A stretch of DNA of 64,000 bases. Origin: Candidatus Bilophila faecipullorum. GTDB lineage: Bacteria > Desulfobacterota > Desulfovibrionia > Desulfovibrionales > Desulfovibrionaceae. The notes under the pieces were generated by a model. It ran no database searches. It saw only the letters and a list, made by a program, of their open reading frames with translations, and was not told where the DNA came from. Made by a program: the position numbers and the translations under genes. The stretch is from NCBI GenBank assembly GCA_944326695.1, contig CALVEZ010000013.1, positions 1-64,000 on the forward strand, in the 5' to 3' direction. Below, in pieces: positions 41,711 to 50,793 of this stretch. How positions within the stretch are numbered: the first letter of the stretch is position 1; the number at the start of each line of letters is the position of its first letter.

Positions 41711-43287
41711 TGCCTATCATACGCTATGAAAGAGGAACGGCTATTCCCAGACCCCAACAGGTACTGCACGACCTTTCCGGCTATGCTCAGGCAACCAAGG
41801 CCATGTGTTCCGCACTGGGCGATTACTGGATGCAGCACTATCGGGATACCGAAGTCCTCGCACAGACTGGGGCGGCGATGGTTGCGTCCCTTTCCACGGA
41901 GTTTTCCCGAGTGCTTGATATCGTATTGAGCTCAAATGTTCTGGATATACCTACCGGGGATTTTCGGGACTTCCATCTTTTTTCCATATCGGAAGGCTCG
42001 TTGAGAGCAGTATATGCTGAAAACGGAGCATTGGACTATTACTTGGCGCAGGTTCCAGATTTGAAAGGAGCTGCGTATCTGACGACAACGCTTTTTGAAT
42101 CACCTGTCATCCTTGAAGACGGCGTACACTTTGAGATTACCGCTCCGGGAGAAATCAAGTTCTATGTTGACCTGTTCCATGATCCGGGCATTGATGACTA
42201 CGCGCTGACATTTCAGGCTCGGGAAAGAGAAATGCTTTTCTGGGCCACGGACTGTGCCCTGGTAAGTTCGCTCATTTATGAGAAGTACGGGGTATTTCTG
42301 TACCGTGAAAGCGAGGACTCTGAAGCGTACCGCTGGATAGTTCAGGCTTTGATGCGGTTCTTCACCGGCCCCAAAACCAACCGTAATCTCGGCGAAGTAC
42401 TCAATATCCTGTATGGTGTGCCCTACACTCGATGGGATGACGAAATGGTACTTGATATCTACCCCGTCGACGCCTTTCTCGAACGTATGTTTAATGCGGA
42501 TGAAGCGCCATATCTGTGCGTTGAGACGGATCGGGGCAGCTACTACACTTATGCATTCGCGGAGCTTCTGGTGAATGTGGGCGATATTTTGCCCAGACTT
42601 ACGCTGATATCAAGCCTCTGCTCCGTGGACGACTATATCAGCAGGCCCGGATGGTGGGAGGAAACAAAGTTTCCTGAACGGCTTGTGAGTTCTGCTTTAT
42701 CAGTAGAGCGCCAGCATGAACTTATGGATAAGGTGCTCAAGTATAATACGTTGTATATCCGTATCGGAACTTCTTTTGAAACTTACGCGGCCTATCTGCG
42801 GCAGCTTTCCACACTCCTGTCCGTAATTCAGGGCGGCGTGCCGGTGTACCTGTACCCAGTGGTACTTTCTTCATTTGTCGCCGCTTTTGTAGATACAGCC
42901 AAGTCGGATGATACCCTCTGTGAAAGCCTGCTGCGATGTGCGGCCGAAAGCGTGTATTCGTGGGAAGGAAATCTGTATGACGGCACATGGCATTATTACC
43001 CTGAGCCAAACAATACCCACGGGCAGACGTCCGTTTTTGTCATGCCGACCTATGAGGGGCGCTGGCTTTTTGGGGGAGAAGACCGTGAAGGCCGATTGAA
43101 TATGGATAGACATGACCGCCTGCTTGTTTTCGGTAACAAATATGATGGTGCATGGAGCTATATCTTTGTTCCCGGACTGGATCATGATGCCCGCAAGGAC
43201 AGTATTTCTTTGGGAAGCGCGGCTCTTTCTCTGGAAGACAGTTTTCATCTGGAAGATGAACTTGCCGTGAATGTGCGGCAAGTCTGA
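41710..43287 (+). CDS. Baseplate wedge-associated protein (525 aa)
   Basis: The start overlaps the gp6-like stop (TAATG). No membrane segments; aromatic-rich mixed alpha/beta sequence with GEVLNILYGVPYTRWDDEM near residue 228 and a beta-rich C-terminal part (YEGRWLFGGEDREGRLN). Location between the gp6-like gene and fibre genes suggests a gp7- or tail-protein-I-like peripheral baseplate role. Family not recognised with certainty. Confidence 0.6.
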   Translation: MPIIRYERGTAIPRPQQVLHDLSGYAQATKAMCSALGDYWMQHYRDTEVLAQTGAAMVASLSTEFSRVLDIVLSSNVLDIPTGDFRDFHLFSISEGSLRAVYAENGALDYYLAQVPDLKGAAYLTTTLFESPVILEDGVHFEITAPGEIKFYVDLFHDPGIDDYALTFQAREREMLFWATDCALVSSLIYEKYGVFLYRESEDSEAYRWIVQALMRFFTGPKTNRNLGEVLNILYGVPYTRWDDEMVLDIYPVDAFLERMFNADEAPYLCVETDRGSYYTYAFAELLVNVGDILPRLTLISSLCSVDDYISRPGWWEETKFPERLVSSALSVERQHELMDKVLKYNTLYIRIGTSFETYAAYLRQLSTLLSVIQGGVPVYLYPVVLSSFVAAFVDTAKSDDTLCESLLRCAAESVYSWEGNLYDGTWHYYPEPNNTHGQTSVFVMPTYEGRWLFGGEDREGRLNMDRHDRLLVFGNKYDGAWSYIFVPGLDHDARKDSISLGSAALSLEDSFHLEDELAVNVRQV

Positions 43288-43299
43288 CTCTGTACCCGC

Positions 43300-43329
43300 T
43301 GAATCCATTCCGGTCTGTCCTGCAATATT
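43300..43329 (+). promoter_or_regulatory. Phage-type bipartite promoter, copy 7
   Basis: TGAAT (one mismatch) at 43300-43304, an 18-nt spacer, and GCAATATT (CAATATT 43323-43329); 37 nt before the start at 43360. Confidence 0.55.
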
Positions 43330-43359
43330 CCTGTAATGAATTCAGGCAGGCGGTGTTCC

Positions 43360-43812
43360 ATGTCTATCATCATATCCGACAATACTTTTTTTCGCGGCAT
43401 CTTCGCGCTTGTGGTGCGCGACATCAACGGCAGGCTGATCGAGAGTTATACCGACAATAATCTGATTGTCGACGGTGCACGTGATGCCATGGCCAGACTG
43501 GTAAGCCAGGGTGGCAGTATAGGCGACAGAGTAATCACCAAGCTCGGTGTGGGGACGGGTACGTCTCCTGCCACCCCCTCTGACAAGAACCTGACCAACC
43601 CACACTATGTCGACGTCCTGTCGTTTTCCTATCCATCATCCGGAGCCGTCACGTTTACGTTCAAACTTGGGGCAGACGATGCCAACGGTATGGCCATAAC
43701 TGAATATGGGCTTACCTGTACGGACGGCAGCTTGTTTGCGCGAAAGATCCGCAGTGTCATTACCAAACAGTCCGATTTGATCTTTGAGATTGCCTGGACT
43801 CTTAAATTCTAG
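43360..43812 (+). CDS. Tail fibre/collar-type domain protein (150 aa)
   Basis: The start at ATG 43360 lacks a consensus site but begins the conserved part. The sequence has the pattern of small baseplate-associated fibre proteins: ALVVRDINGRLIESYTDNNLIVDGARDAMARLV, then KLGVGTGTSPATPSD and a strand series ending in EIAWTLKF. It is the first gene of the fibre unit, 8 bp before the first of three tandem paralogues, and may join them to the baseplate. Confidence 0.6.
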   Translation: MSIIISDNTFFRGIFALVVRDINGRLIESYTDNNLIVDGARDAMARLVSQGGSIGDRVITKLGVGTGTSPATPSDKNLTNPHYVDVLSFSYPSSGAVTFTFKLGADDANGMAITEYGLTCTDGSLFARKIRSVITKQSDLIFEIAWTLKF

Positions 43813-43820
43813 GAGCGCAC

Positions 43821-45101
43821 ATGGGCAACCTCAAGGAACGCAGCTTTTGGCCAGCGGATATTTATCTGATCGACTATGCCGATCCCCCCATGGGGGGTGA
43901 GTGGGGCATCAGCAATGTCGCCCATACGCAGCTAGCCTGCAGGACTCTCTGGCTGCTTGAATTTCTTCTGCGTACTCATAACGCCGAAGGGCGGCACGCT
44001 CTGCGTGATGCCGATGTCAGCCGTGAAGCCAAGATCCCTGAAAGCAAACTGGCGTTGGATGTCCCCACAGCGACGCTGCGCGCGAGTTTGGATTCCACGT
44101 TGAAAGCCTTGAGCAGGCTTGAAGCTCTGGTTGGAAATACTCTCAATGAATATGGAACAGGCATACTGGCTCTTTACAAGGCGTTGCTGGTGTACTGGCA
44201 GGTCGGCTGCACCAGAATTTCCTTCGACCTTTTTTCCAAGGAATTTACCTTTTACGGATATGAGGGAACCGGGATTATTGACGGCGTAGCGGGAGATGAT
44301 TCGCTTGATGTTGCGGATACCTCCAATCTGCGGCCGGGAGAGCAGATTTTGCTGATAGGATCAACAGGTGCCGCCGATGAAGAGGTCATCATAAAAAAGG
44401 TATTGACCGACAATCGCCTGGTTCTGACTTCGGAATTACAAGTCCATCGCCAGGATGGCGTCATAGCCAAAACCAACTGGCATCTTGATGGGGAGAATAC
44501 GACGGCGAAGAAAGGGGCCGTCTATCTGACTTCTTCACTTGATACTCTTGAAGGGGCAATCAGCGGGGAATTCACGATATGCCATATGCCCGGGAACCAG
44601 TTCCGGGTTTTTTACCGCACTGATTACGCTTCGGACTGGAATCAGGCTTCCATTATAGAAACCATACAGATCTGGGAACAGCAATACACTTCTTTTATGG
44701 TGCCCGGCGGCACATGGCAGTTCCGCATTGTTGCTGATACGGATTCACGACTTGATCATCTTGCGCTTAAGGCTTCCAGACTGGACAGCCGTAATGGTCT
44801 TCTGCGCACTCCACGTGCGGAGGGGCGGTTTTTTGCACTCAGATATGGAGCTCTTTACGGTATTCCCATGCAGGATGCCGAGATCGTGATTTCCGAGCAG
44901 CCGTACTTCGGGGCCGATGGGGATGTTGTCATCACCATTGGTTCTCTCAGCATGCCTGATCCTATGTGCGATCTCTCCGCTGCGGTGATGGAATCATTCT
45001 CTCCAACAGTCGGGAAAACCTATTACTGGCGTATTCGGTATCAGTCTTCGGAAAATGACTGGTCAGCATGGTCCAATACAGCCAGCTTTACGGAGGTATA
45101 G
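43821..45101 (+). CDS. Tail fibre-like protein, paralogue A
   Basis: 426 residues. The N-terminal domain (WPADIYLIDYADPPMGGEWG, then NVAHTQLACRTLWLLEFLL) corresponds to the fibre N-terminal motif QLANRTxxLxxxL. A central VAGDDSLDVAD motif with a beta domain follows (residues about 150-250), then a discoidin-like strand region (GNQFRVFYRTDYASDWNQ) and a fibronectin-like end (TYYWRIRYQSSENDWSAWS). The same order is seen in the next two proteins. Likely role: receptor-binding or side fibre. Confidence 0.65.
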   Translation: MGNLKERSFWPADIYLIDYADPPMGGEWGISNVAHTQLACRTLWLLEFLLRTHNAEGRHALRDADVSREAKIPESKLALDVPTATLRASLDSTLKALSRLEALVGNTLNEYGTGILALYKALLVYWQVGCTRISFDLFSKEFTFYGYEGTGIIDGVAGDDSLDVADTSNLRPGEQILLIGSTGAADEEVIIKKVLTDNRLVLTSELQVHRQDGVIAKTNWHLDGENTTAKKGAVYLTSSLDTLEGAISGEFTICHMPGNQFRVFYRTDYASDWNQASIIETIQIWEQQYTSFMVPGGTWQFRIVADTDSRLDHLALKASRLDSRNGLLRTPRAEGRFFALRYGALYGIPMQDAEIVISEQPYFGADGDVVITIGSLSMPDPMCDLSAAVMESFSPTVGKTYYWRIRYQSSENDWSAWSNTASFTEV

Positions 45102-45102
45102 G

Positions 45103-46437
45103 ATGTCCGATGCCAAGGTATTGCCTCTGACGCCCAAATGGGAAGAGGGGATCCATCAGTTCGAGTACACCGACAGGATGCTTGGGTACAATGCCGCTAC
45201 GGACAAGGACGGCGTTGCGAACGTCCCCGCCCGACAGATCGGTAACCGTACAGAATACCTGCGAGAACTGGTTTCCGTTGCTCACGATTTTCTTACCGGG
45301 ATACACCGTCTGACTAATGCCGATTTTACGGCAGATGCGGCCATTGCCGAAGAATGTCTGCAGCTCGATGCGTATCCGGCAGCTCTTCGCCGTGAGCTGG
45401 AAGAATATTTCATACGGCTTCGGCATGTTGGGGCTTCCAGCATACCTGACGACAGTGCCAACATGGGGACATTCAATGTGTTGAGCAGACTGATCCCCTT
45501 ATCCTGGCACTATCTCGGTGGTTTTGTGCTGCTGGAGCTTTTCTGCAGCAATTTTACCGCCATGGAGTTTGCTGCGGCGAATGTCATTGATGTTGTGGCA
45601 GGCGATGACTCCATGGATGTGGATTCATCGTCGGAACTTGTCGAAGGGCGGGAATATCTGCTTTGCAACGAATCGGGCGGAGAACTCGAACACGTCACAT
45701 TGATGGCCATACTGACGGAAACTCGCGTACGAGTCACTCATCCCCTGAAATACTCCCGAACCTCAGGAAAGCTCGCCGATACGAATCTGATCGTATCCGA
45801 TGGCGCAGCCATGGCCAGGACGGACTGGGAATATGTATCCGGTCTTTTCCAGGATAGTTCGGACGCAACCTATTTTTTACTTGTTGTGAATAGAGATGCC
45901 GTGGCGGCAACAGGAGCGGCATGGTATCGCCTTGCATCCGATGGGGACTGGCTTGTCATGGGACAGGTGGACAGCAAGCGGTATGCCGACGGTACCGAGG
46001 ACGATATCTGGAATTTGCCGAAGGGGACAGTGCAGTTCAGGCTCGTGTATACCGGCCGGGAAGAGGTTTATCCTTATCAGGTACACCATATTTTTGTCTT
46101 GCCGCGAGACAATATGGAATGGGTGGAGGATGTTCGGCGTCCTTCCATCATTTCCGTCAAACGAAATGGCTCGGCATTGTCCCTTACGGGGAGTGTCTAC
46201 GGTTCGTTATATCGTGAGGAGCATGGAGGAACGACGGTGATGGTTTCTGACAGCCTGCGTGCGGATGCCTATTCCCAGACGAAACATTTTTCCGGTGTTG
46301 TTACGGTCGCACTGGAACTGGACGATTACCTGAAGATGCTCACCCCGGTTTTTGTCCAGATACGGTACTCAGACGTACTTGGCGCCGTTTCCAGGTGGTC
46401 TCCCGCTGTCACGGTTCATGATGAGGGAAGCGAGTAA
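45103..46437 (+). CDS. Tail fibre-like protein, paralogue B
   Basis: 444 residues; ATG 45103 with GGAGG. NVPARQIGNRTEYLRELV is the fibre N-terminal motif and VVAGDDSMDVDSS the central motif shared with A and C. The C-terminal part differs (TVMVSDSLRADAY, VFVQIRYSDVLGAVSRWS) but keeps the pattern of a final RYSDxxGxxSxWS strand. One base separates it from paralogue A, and its stop overlaps the start of C. Confidence 0.65.
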   Translation: MSDAKVLPLTPKWEEGIHQFEYTDRMLGYNAATDKDGVANVPARQIGNRTEYLRELVSVAHDFLTGIHRLTNADFTADAAIAEECLQLDAYPAALRRELEEYFIRLRHVGASSIPDDSANMGTFNVLSRLIPLSWHYLGGFVLLELFCSNFTAMEFAAANVIDVVAGDDSMDVDSSSELVEGREYLLCNESGGELEHVTLMAILTETRVRVTHPLKYSRTSGKLADTNLIVSDGAAMARTDWEYVSGLFQDSSDATYFLLVVNRDAVAATGAAWYRLASDGDWLVMGQVDSKRYADGTEDDIWNLPKGTVQFRLVYTGREEVYPYQVHHIFVLPRDNMEWVEDVRRPSIISVKRNGSALSLTGSVYGSLYREEHGGTTVMVSDSLRADAYSQTKHFSGVVTVALELDDYLKMLTPVFVQIRYSDVLGAVSRWSPAVTVHDEGSE

Positions 46438-47891
46438 TGGGCAGGATCAGTGAAACGCCATTCTGGGTGGAACAACTTTACAGGATACAGGTCTCAGATC
46501 CGATTCTGGGAGGCGAGGACGGCGTAACCAATATCCAGCCCTCCCAGCTGGCGAACCGTACACGGTATCTTCGGGAAATTCTTACCCGGGAACATGATGA
46601 AAGCGGGGCACATTGTATTGTTGGCAACATGCTTGTTGATGATGCCGGTCTGGAGGAAAAGAAGCTTTCGCTTGAGGTCGGAACACTGGACATACAGCGG
46701 CAGATAAAGGACTGTGACAATGAAATCGAGAAGTTGAGCGGCGAGGTTTCGGATATTCTCGGTCCGGATGGACAGCAGCTCCGCGGGCTTGTCCAGTCTG
46801 TGCTATTGCTCTGGAAATATTCGGGATATGGTTTCGGATATGAGAGTTTCAGCGGGCAGCTTGTACTGCGTGCTATGCCGGATAGACAGGTTTCCGGCGC
46901 AGTTAGCGGGGATGACAGTATCAATTGCGACGATAACTCTGCCGTTGCTTCCGGTTGCAGAGTCCTTCTGTACAACTCCGAGCAAGTAGTGGAAGTTGAA
47001 CCGATAACCTGTCTGGAGTACGGGCGTGTTTTGCTGAAACGGCCACTGGAGCAGAGTTTTCCGTCAGGGACATTATCTCTGACGAACTGGAAAGTTGAGG
47101 ATGGGTTTGCCGTCGGTGCTCCCGGACAGGTATATCTTTCAAGTATTCTTGAAATTCTTGCGGATGCGCCATCCGGTACGCTTATTCTGACACGTGACCT
47201 CCATCGTGGAGAACTGAAGCTTTCATATCGGAACATACGTGGGACAGGGGAATGGGTCGAGCTGACGAAAGAATCTGAATCGGCCAGTCTGGTGGACAGT
47301 CGGTATATCGATGAATATTACGCCGTACCGGGCGGCTATATCCAGCTCAGAGCAGAAGTGGTCGGCAGTCTCAGTGTCACTGTGCATCGAATCATACTGT
47401 TTCCGCAACCGGTCAGGCAGCTTCTTGCCGTGGTCAAAGCCCCTGTTCTGGTAGGCATCAATTCCGGTGAAACAGTGATGCATGACAACATCAAACTGGA
47501 ATCTTCGCCATATCGTAACTGCTATGGCGATCCTATGAAGCATGCGGAATATCGTCTTGTGGGGGGTGAGGATGCTGATTTTATTTTTACCTTTCCCGAT
47601 ACTGAAGCACATATTCTTGATGAAAAGGAAGCTCCGCCGGAAGGTTCCTATGTTTTTATGTGTCGCCATGTTTCGGATGTTGGTGATAGCTCGGAGTGGG
47701 ATCAGGTTAAAGATGTTTATGTGAAGAAACACGTAAAATACTTCGGTTTTCAGGGACACCCAGATGCCGGAGGCTTCGGCACCTCCCCGTTCCGTATGCA
47801 GAATGATGAAACGGTACATTTCGGTTTTGAAGGAACGGCATCGTCAGGCGGCTTTGACACTGCACCGTTTGTCGTTCCTGCAACGGAATAG
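46437..47891 (+). CDS. Tail fibre-like protein, paralogue C
   Basis: 484 residues. NIQPSQLANRTRYLREIL near residue 36 and AVSGDDSINCDDN near 160 mark it as the third paralogue; it also keeps TNWKVEDGF and the GELKLSYRN strand. It has a unique C-terminal tail with two repeats, FGFQGHPDAGGFGTSPF and FGFEGTASSGGFDTAPF, which could form a small receptor tip. Translationally coupled to B. Confidence 0.65.
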   Translation: MGRISETPFWVEQLYRIQVSDPILGGEDGVTNIQPSQLANRTRYLREILTREHDESGAHCIVGNMLVDDAGLEEKKLSLEVGTLDIQRQIKDCDNEIEKLSGEVSDILGPDGQQLRGLVQSVLLLWKYSGYGFGYESFSGQLVLRAMPDRQVSGAVSGDDSINCDDNSAVASGCRVLLYNSEQVVEVEPITCLEYGRVLLKRPLEQSFPSGTLSLTNWKVEDGFAVGAPGQVYLSSILEILADAPSGTLILTRDLHRGELKLSYRNIRGTGEWVELTKESESASLVDSRYIDEYYAVPGGYIQLRAEVVGSLSVTVHRIILFPQPVRQLLAVVKAPVLVGINSGETVMHDNIKLESSPYRNCYGDPMKHAEYRLVGGEDADFIFTFPDTEAHILDEKEAPPEGSYVFMCRHVSDVGDSSEWDQVKDVYVKKHVKYFGFQGHPDAGGFGTSPFRMQNDETVHFGFEGTASSGGFDTAPFVVPATE

Positions 47892-47899
47892 GAGGGCTG

Positions 47900-48568
47900 A
47901 TGGCTATCGAATCTATTGTATGGGCAAGTAAGGCCCCGGACGGGAAGGTTATTGCTCCTTCCACGGAAAAACAGCAGCAGGGGTATGATGCCGAGATTCC
48001 CACGGCAGAAAATTTCAACTGGATTCTTCGTAATGTGACTGGCCGTTTGAAAACTCTGGAAGAAACGTGGGTTGATGCCGCGCTTGTTTCTGAGGCGGGA
48101 ACCAGAGATGAAGTTATTTCTGCCGGCGAAGCTTTTACAGTGCCAGAATATATCGTTGGAACTGGAGCATTGCGGGTGTACCTTGACGGATTTCCCTGCG
48201 TCGCCGGGCCGGATGCTCAATATCAGGAAGTTGGAGAAGTGGGAAAATCTTCAACAAGCATCACATGGAATGACAATATTCCTGTATATTTTCAGATTGT
48301 CGTTCAAACCAAGGTTTCCAATATGACGGCGGAGTATGACCAGTGGCTCCGTACCAAGGTGGACAAGCTGGAGTTCAGCGCGTCCGACTGGGATGAAGGA
48401 GTGCTTTCGCTTCCTACGGACAGGCCAATCGCCGCCATATACCAGCTTGCTGAAGATGGTACGGCTTCATTGGCGGTCGGGGTCTCCATCAGCAGGTTGG
48501 ACTCGATTCAACTTCTCAAGACCGACGTGGGGTTTGATGGATATGTACTCGTTTTCTCTCTTAGCTAA
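47900..48568 (+). CDS. Distal tail fibre or fibre-associated protein (222 aa)
   Basis: A beta-rich protein 8 bp after paralogue C. AEIPTAENFNWILRNVTGRLKTLEETW resembles the tail-fibre segment found before repeat regions. The C-terminal domain has strands and an acidic helix. Probably the last structural gene. Family not recognised. Confidence 0.55.
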   Translation: MAIESIVWASKAPDGKVIAPSTEKQQQGYDAEIPTAENFNWILRNVTGRLKTLEETWVDAALVSEAGTRDEVISAGEAFTVPEYIVGTGALRVYLDGFPCVAGPDAQYQEVGEVGKSSTSITWNDNIPVYFQIVVQTKVSNMTAEYDQWLRTKVDKLEFSASDWDEGVLSLPTDRPIAAIYQLAEDGTASLAVGVSISRLDSIQLLKTDVGFDGYVLVFSLS

Positions 48569-48599
48569 CAGTTTTTATTTGAGGTATGTGGTACGCGCC

Positions 48600-49160
48600 A
48601 TGCAAAACCTTCTGGACGGGATAAAGCAGTACCTGATTTTCATTCTGCTGGGTAGTATTGGCGGCGTCGCCTATCAATTGTTGTACAGAGGGCAGCGTGT
48701 CAGTTTCTGGGATATCTTGCGGGGAGCTTTCGTTTCCGGCTTTACAGGACTGATGGCTGGCCTGGGCGCCTCACACATGGGAGTGGGGGAGGAAGCGACC
48801 TATCTTGTCGCCGGACTGCTTGGCTTCGCAGGGGGGTTCGGCCTTCTCTGGCTGTTGGCAGCGGCCATGAAGAGGTTCGACCTGTCTCCATCTGATGTGG
48901 CTGATCTGGCTTCAGCAATGCACGGCCTGCACGATCGGAAGGAACCTGCCCGCTCTCTGGTGGATCTCGTACAGGGAGGAGTGCTTTCCCGGCGTGATTA
49001 CTCAGCTATTATGGGAGGGGATATTTCCATACTCCTGCGTATCCACGAAGAGGGGAGAATCAATGATCAGGAGTTGATTATGCTCCTCAACTGGAAGCAT
49101 ATACTGACGCGCCGGGAAGGGCGTGAGCAAGGAAGAAGGCATGACATGGAAAACCAGTGA
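48600..49160 (+). CDS. Holin-like membrane protein (186 aa)
   Basis: Three hydrophobic segments in the first 90 residues (YLIFILLGSIGGVAYQLL, GAFVSGFTGLMAGLGA, YLVAGLLGFAGGFGLLWLLAAA), then a soluble charged domain of about 90 residues. This fits the layout of LydA/phage-holin-family proteins. GAGG upstream is far from ATG 48600; GTG 48588 is a possible alternative start. It would release the endolysin (17956) and trigger the spanins (9500/9759). Confidence 0.6.
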   Translation: MQNLLDGIKQYLIFILLGSIGGVAYQLLYRGQRVSFWDILRGAFVSGFTGLMAGLGASHMGVGEEATYLVAGLLGFAGGFGLLWLLAAAMKRFDLSPSDVADLASAMHGLHDRKEPARSLVDLVQGGVLSRRDYSAIMGGDISILLRIHEEGRINDQELIMLLNWKHILTRREGREQGRRHDMENQ

Positions 49161-49362
49161 AATGGAAAGGTGCGGACAACCACTCTGGTTGGTCAAAATG
49201 TATGAATTGACCGTCAAAGGTATTCGGAAACATGGGTTGCCCAGCGAAGTGTCTGGTCAGGTACTTGCGGTCAAGGTACCAACGCTTATGGTTCAGGCCG
49301 ATGTGATGCGGCGGTCACCTCCCAAGGCGCCAGGCAAAGAAGTGGGGACATTCATTATCTGA
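49141..49362 (+). CDS. Small phage protein at the end of the late region (73 aa)
   Basis: ATG 49141 with AAGGAAGAAGG, overlapping the holin-like gene by 20 bp. A mixed sequence ending in APGKEVGTFII. No family; a terminator follows. Confidence 0.55.
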   Translation: MTWKTSEMERCGQPLWLVKMYELTVKGIRKHGLPSEVSGQVLAVKVPTLMVQADVMRRSPPKAPGKEVGTFII

Positions 49363-49394
49363 ATTGGTGGCAAGCTAAAAATTTGTGAGTGTAG

Positions 49395-49438
49395 AGAATG
49401 AACGCGTCAGAGTAAAAATGCTCTGGCGCGTTCATTCT
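49395..49438. terminator. Bidirectional terminator ending the late region
   Basis: An 18-bp near-perfect stem (AGAATGAACGCG-CAGAG with its complement) around an 8-nt loop, between convergent genes; TCTTT follows on the plus strand. Confidence 0.75.
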
Positions 49439-49441
49439 TTG

Positions 49442-50170
49442 TCAGCTTTTTTCAGTAGTTTGAATGTGTGATATATCGGTAAGATGTTTTTCTAACCATA
49501 TCTGTGCTTCTTCTGTATCCAGTAGATGCAGACTTCCTCCCCAAAACAAACTCCTATGTGTCTCCCATGCTCCTTTTACCTCCAGATTAAGAGTGTTTCC
49601 CCATAAGATAATTCCATGCAAGTTAAAGAACATCAAATTTAAAGCTGCCATACGTACACAATCCAAGTTTATGTCTTGGCCTATAAATAGGGTTTGATTT
49701 AGTTGTTCTTGAGTCTGGTCTTTGGCTATAGCTATCAGGCAGACTCCTGCACCACAAGACGGATCCATCACTTTAATATATCCTGTTTGGGGTAGACTTG
49801 ACTGGCATATTTGTGCCATAAGCTGAGCTATGGATGATGGCGTAAGGTATTGTCTCTGGTGAGTATCAGAAGCATACTCTTCAAATAACACTCCCAAAAC
49901 TTCCTCATTTGTTGCCTGCATGTACTCCAGTAAATGTGCGGTGGCTTTGGCAAAATGGTTTGCTTCCTGTTGCTCTGTTGGGCCTTCATTACGATACTGA
50001 CCCATAATTTCCAGATAATGCGGATCATCATGTAAAAAAGCATAAAACATGACTCCTATCCAGTCTTGAAAAACACGAGAACCATTATATCCTTTACTAA
50101 TGATGGCATTGAGTTCTTTTCTTATCATATCCAGTCCCAAGTGGAGTTTTTGATTACTTTTTTTGCTCAT
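49442..50170 (-). CDS. N-6 DNA methylase-like protein, short form (242 aa)
   Basis: It starts at ATG 50170 with AAGGAGG. It resembles the methylase core of type I HsdM proteins: YLTPSSIAQLMAQI, then motif I DPSCGAG near residue 135 and an FIGQDINLDCVRMAALNLMF strand-helix. After that comes IILWGNTL, but no NPPY/F catalytic motif is present and the protein ends. It could be a truncated methylase, a SAM-binding regulator, or an antirestriction decoy. It is AT-rich compared with the phage late genes and sits next to the attachment site. Confidence 0.72.
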   Translation of the reverse strand: MSKKSNQKLHLGLDMIRKELNAIISKGYNGSRVFQDWIGVMFYAFLHDDPHYLEIMGQYRNEGPTEQQEANHFAKATAHLLEYMQATNEEVLGVLFEEYASDTHQRQYLTPSSIAQLMAQICQSSLPQTGYIKVMDPSCGAGVCLIAIAKDQTQEQLNQTLFIGQDINLDCVRMAALNLMFFNLHGIILWGNTLNLEVKGAWETHRSLFWGGSLHLLDTEEAQIWLEKHLTDISHIQTTEKS

Positions 50171-50204
50171 AACGCCTCCTTCCGTATTTGTTATTCTGCC
50201 TTCT

Positions 50205-50244
50205 GGAAAATAAAATGCCCTGTCGGAATTTCCGGCAGGGCATT
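50205..50244 (-). terminator. Intrinsic terminator (minus strand) between the two minus genes
   Basis: A 15-bp stem AATGCCCTGTCGGAA with one G-T pair; on the minus strand it is followed by TTTTATTTT. Confidence 0.75.
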
Positions 50245-50268
50245 CTATTGTTTCTTGATTTTATAGGA

Positions 50269-50562
50269 TTAAACACTGTCAGGGATGTCAAAAAAACATT
50301 TCCCTGAAATTCCACAATATCGAGATAAAATAGAATCTATATGGCTCTTGTTGTCACTATATAAATAATAATTATGAAAATATCGTGTAGTTGTACGGCG
50401 TACCAATGCCTTTACGATGCAAAGATGATCTGTAAGAGTATAGACTTCATATTTTTCCTTTTTGAGAACTCGCTTTGTTAGTTCCTGACGTGTAACTCCA
50501 AATTCATCTCCTAACTTCAGTGCCTGCTCGAACCTGATTCGGCGGCTGATATTTTTCTCCAT
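50269..50562 (-). CDS. Hypothetical basic protein next to the att site (97 aa)
   Basis: ATG 50562 behind AAGGAGG. The N-terminal half is helical and basic (RRIRFEQALKLGDEFGVTRQELTKRVL) and may be a helix-turn-helix; the rest is aromatic-rich. It could be a regulator or a directionality factor given its position near the attachment site, but no family match is seen. Confidence 0.5.
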   Translation of the reverse strand: MEKNISRRIRFEQALKLGDEFGVTRQELTKRVLKKEKYEVYTLTDHLCIVKALVRRTTTRYFHNYYLYSDNKSHIDSILSRYCGISGKCFFDIPDSV

Positions 50563-50793
50563 GAACAGCCTCCTTGATAAATATTTTTTTGAAAAAAGTG
50601 CAAAGAAAAATGGCATACAGCGTATTCTTGGATTCATACCCTTTAGAGGGGATTTCCGTATGCCATTTTCATCATCTTATAACACAATTTTTTTCTAAAA
50701 AATTGTTGTATCTGTTGAAACTGTTCAATTTTTGGGCAAAAAAGAATACGGTATTGATGTCAGTTGATTGTAAGTAGAAAATAATCCTTTCCC

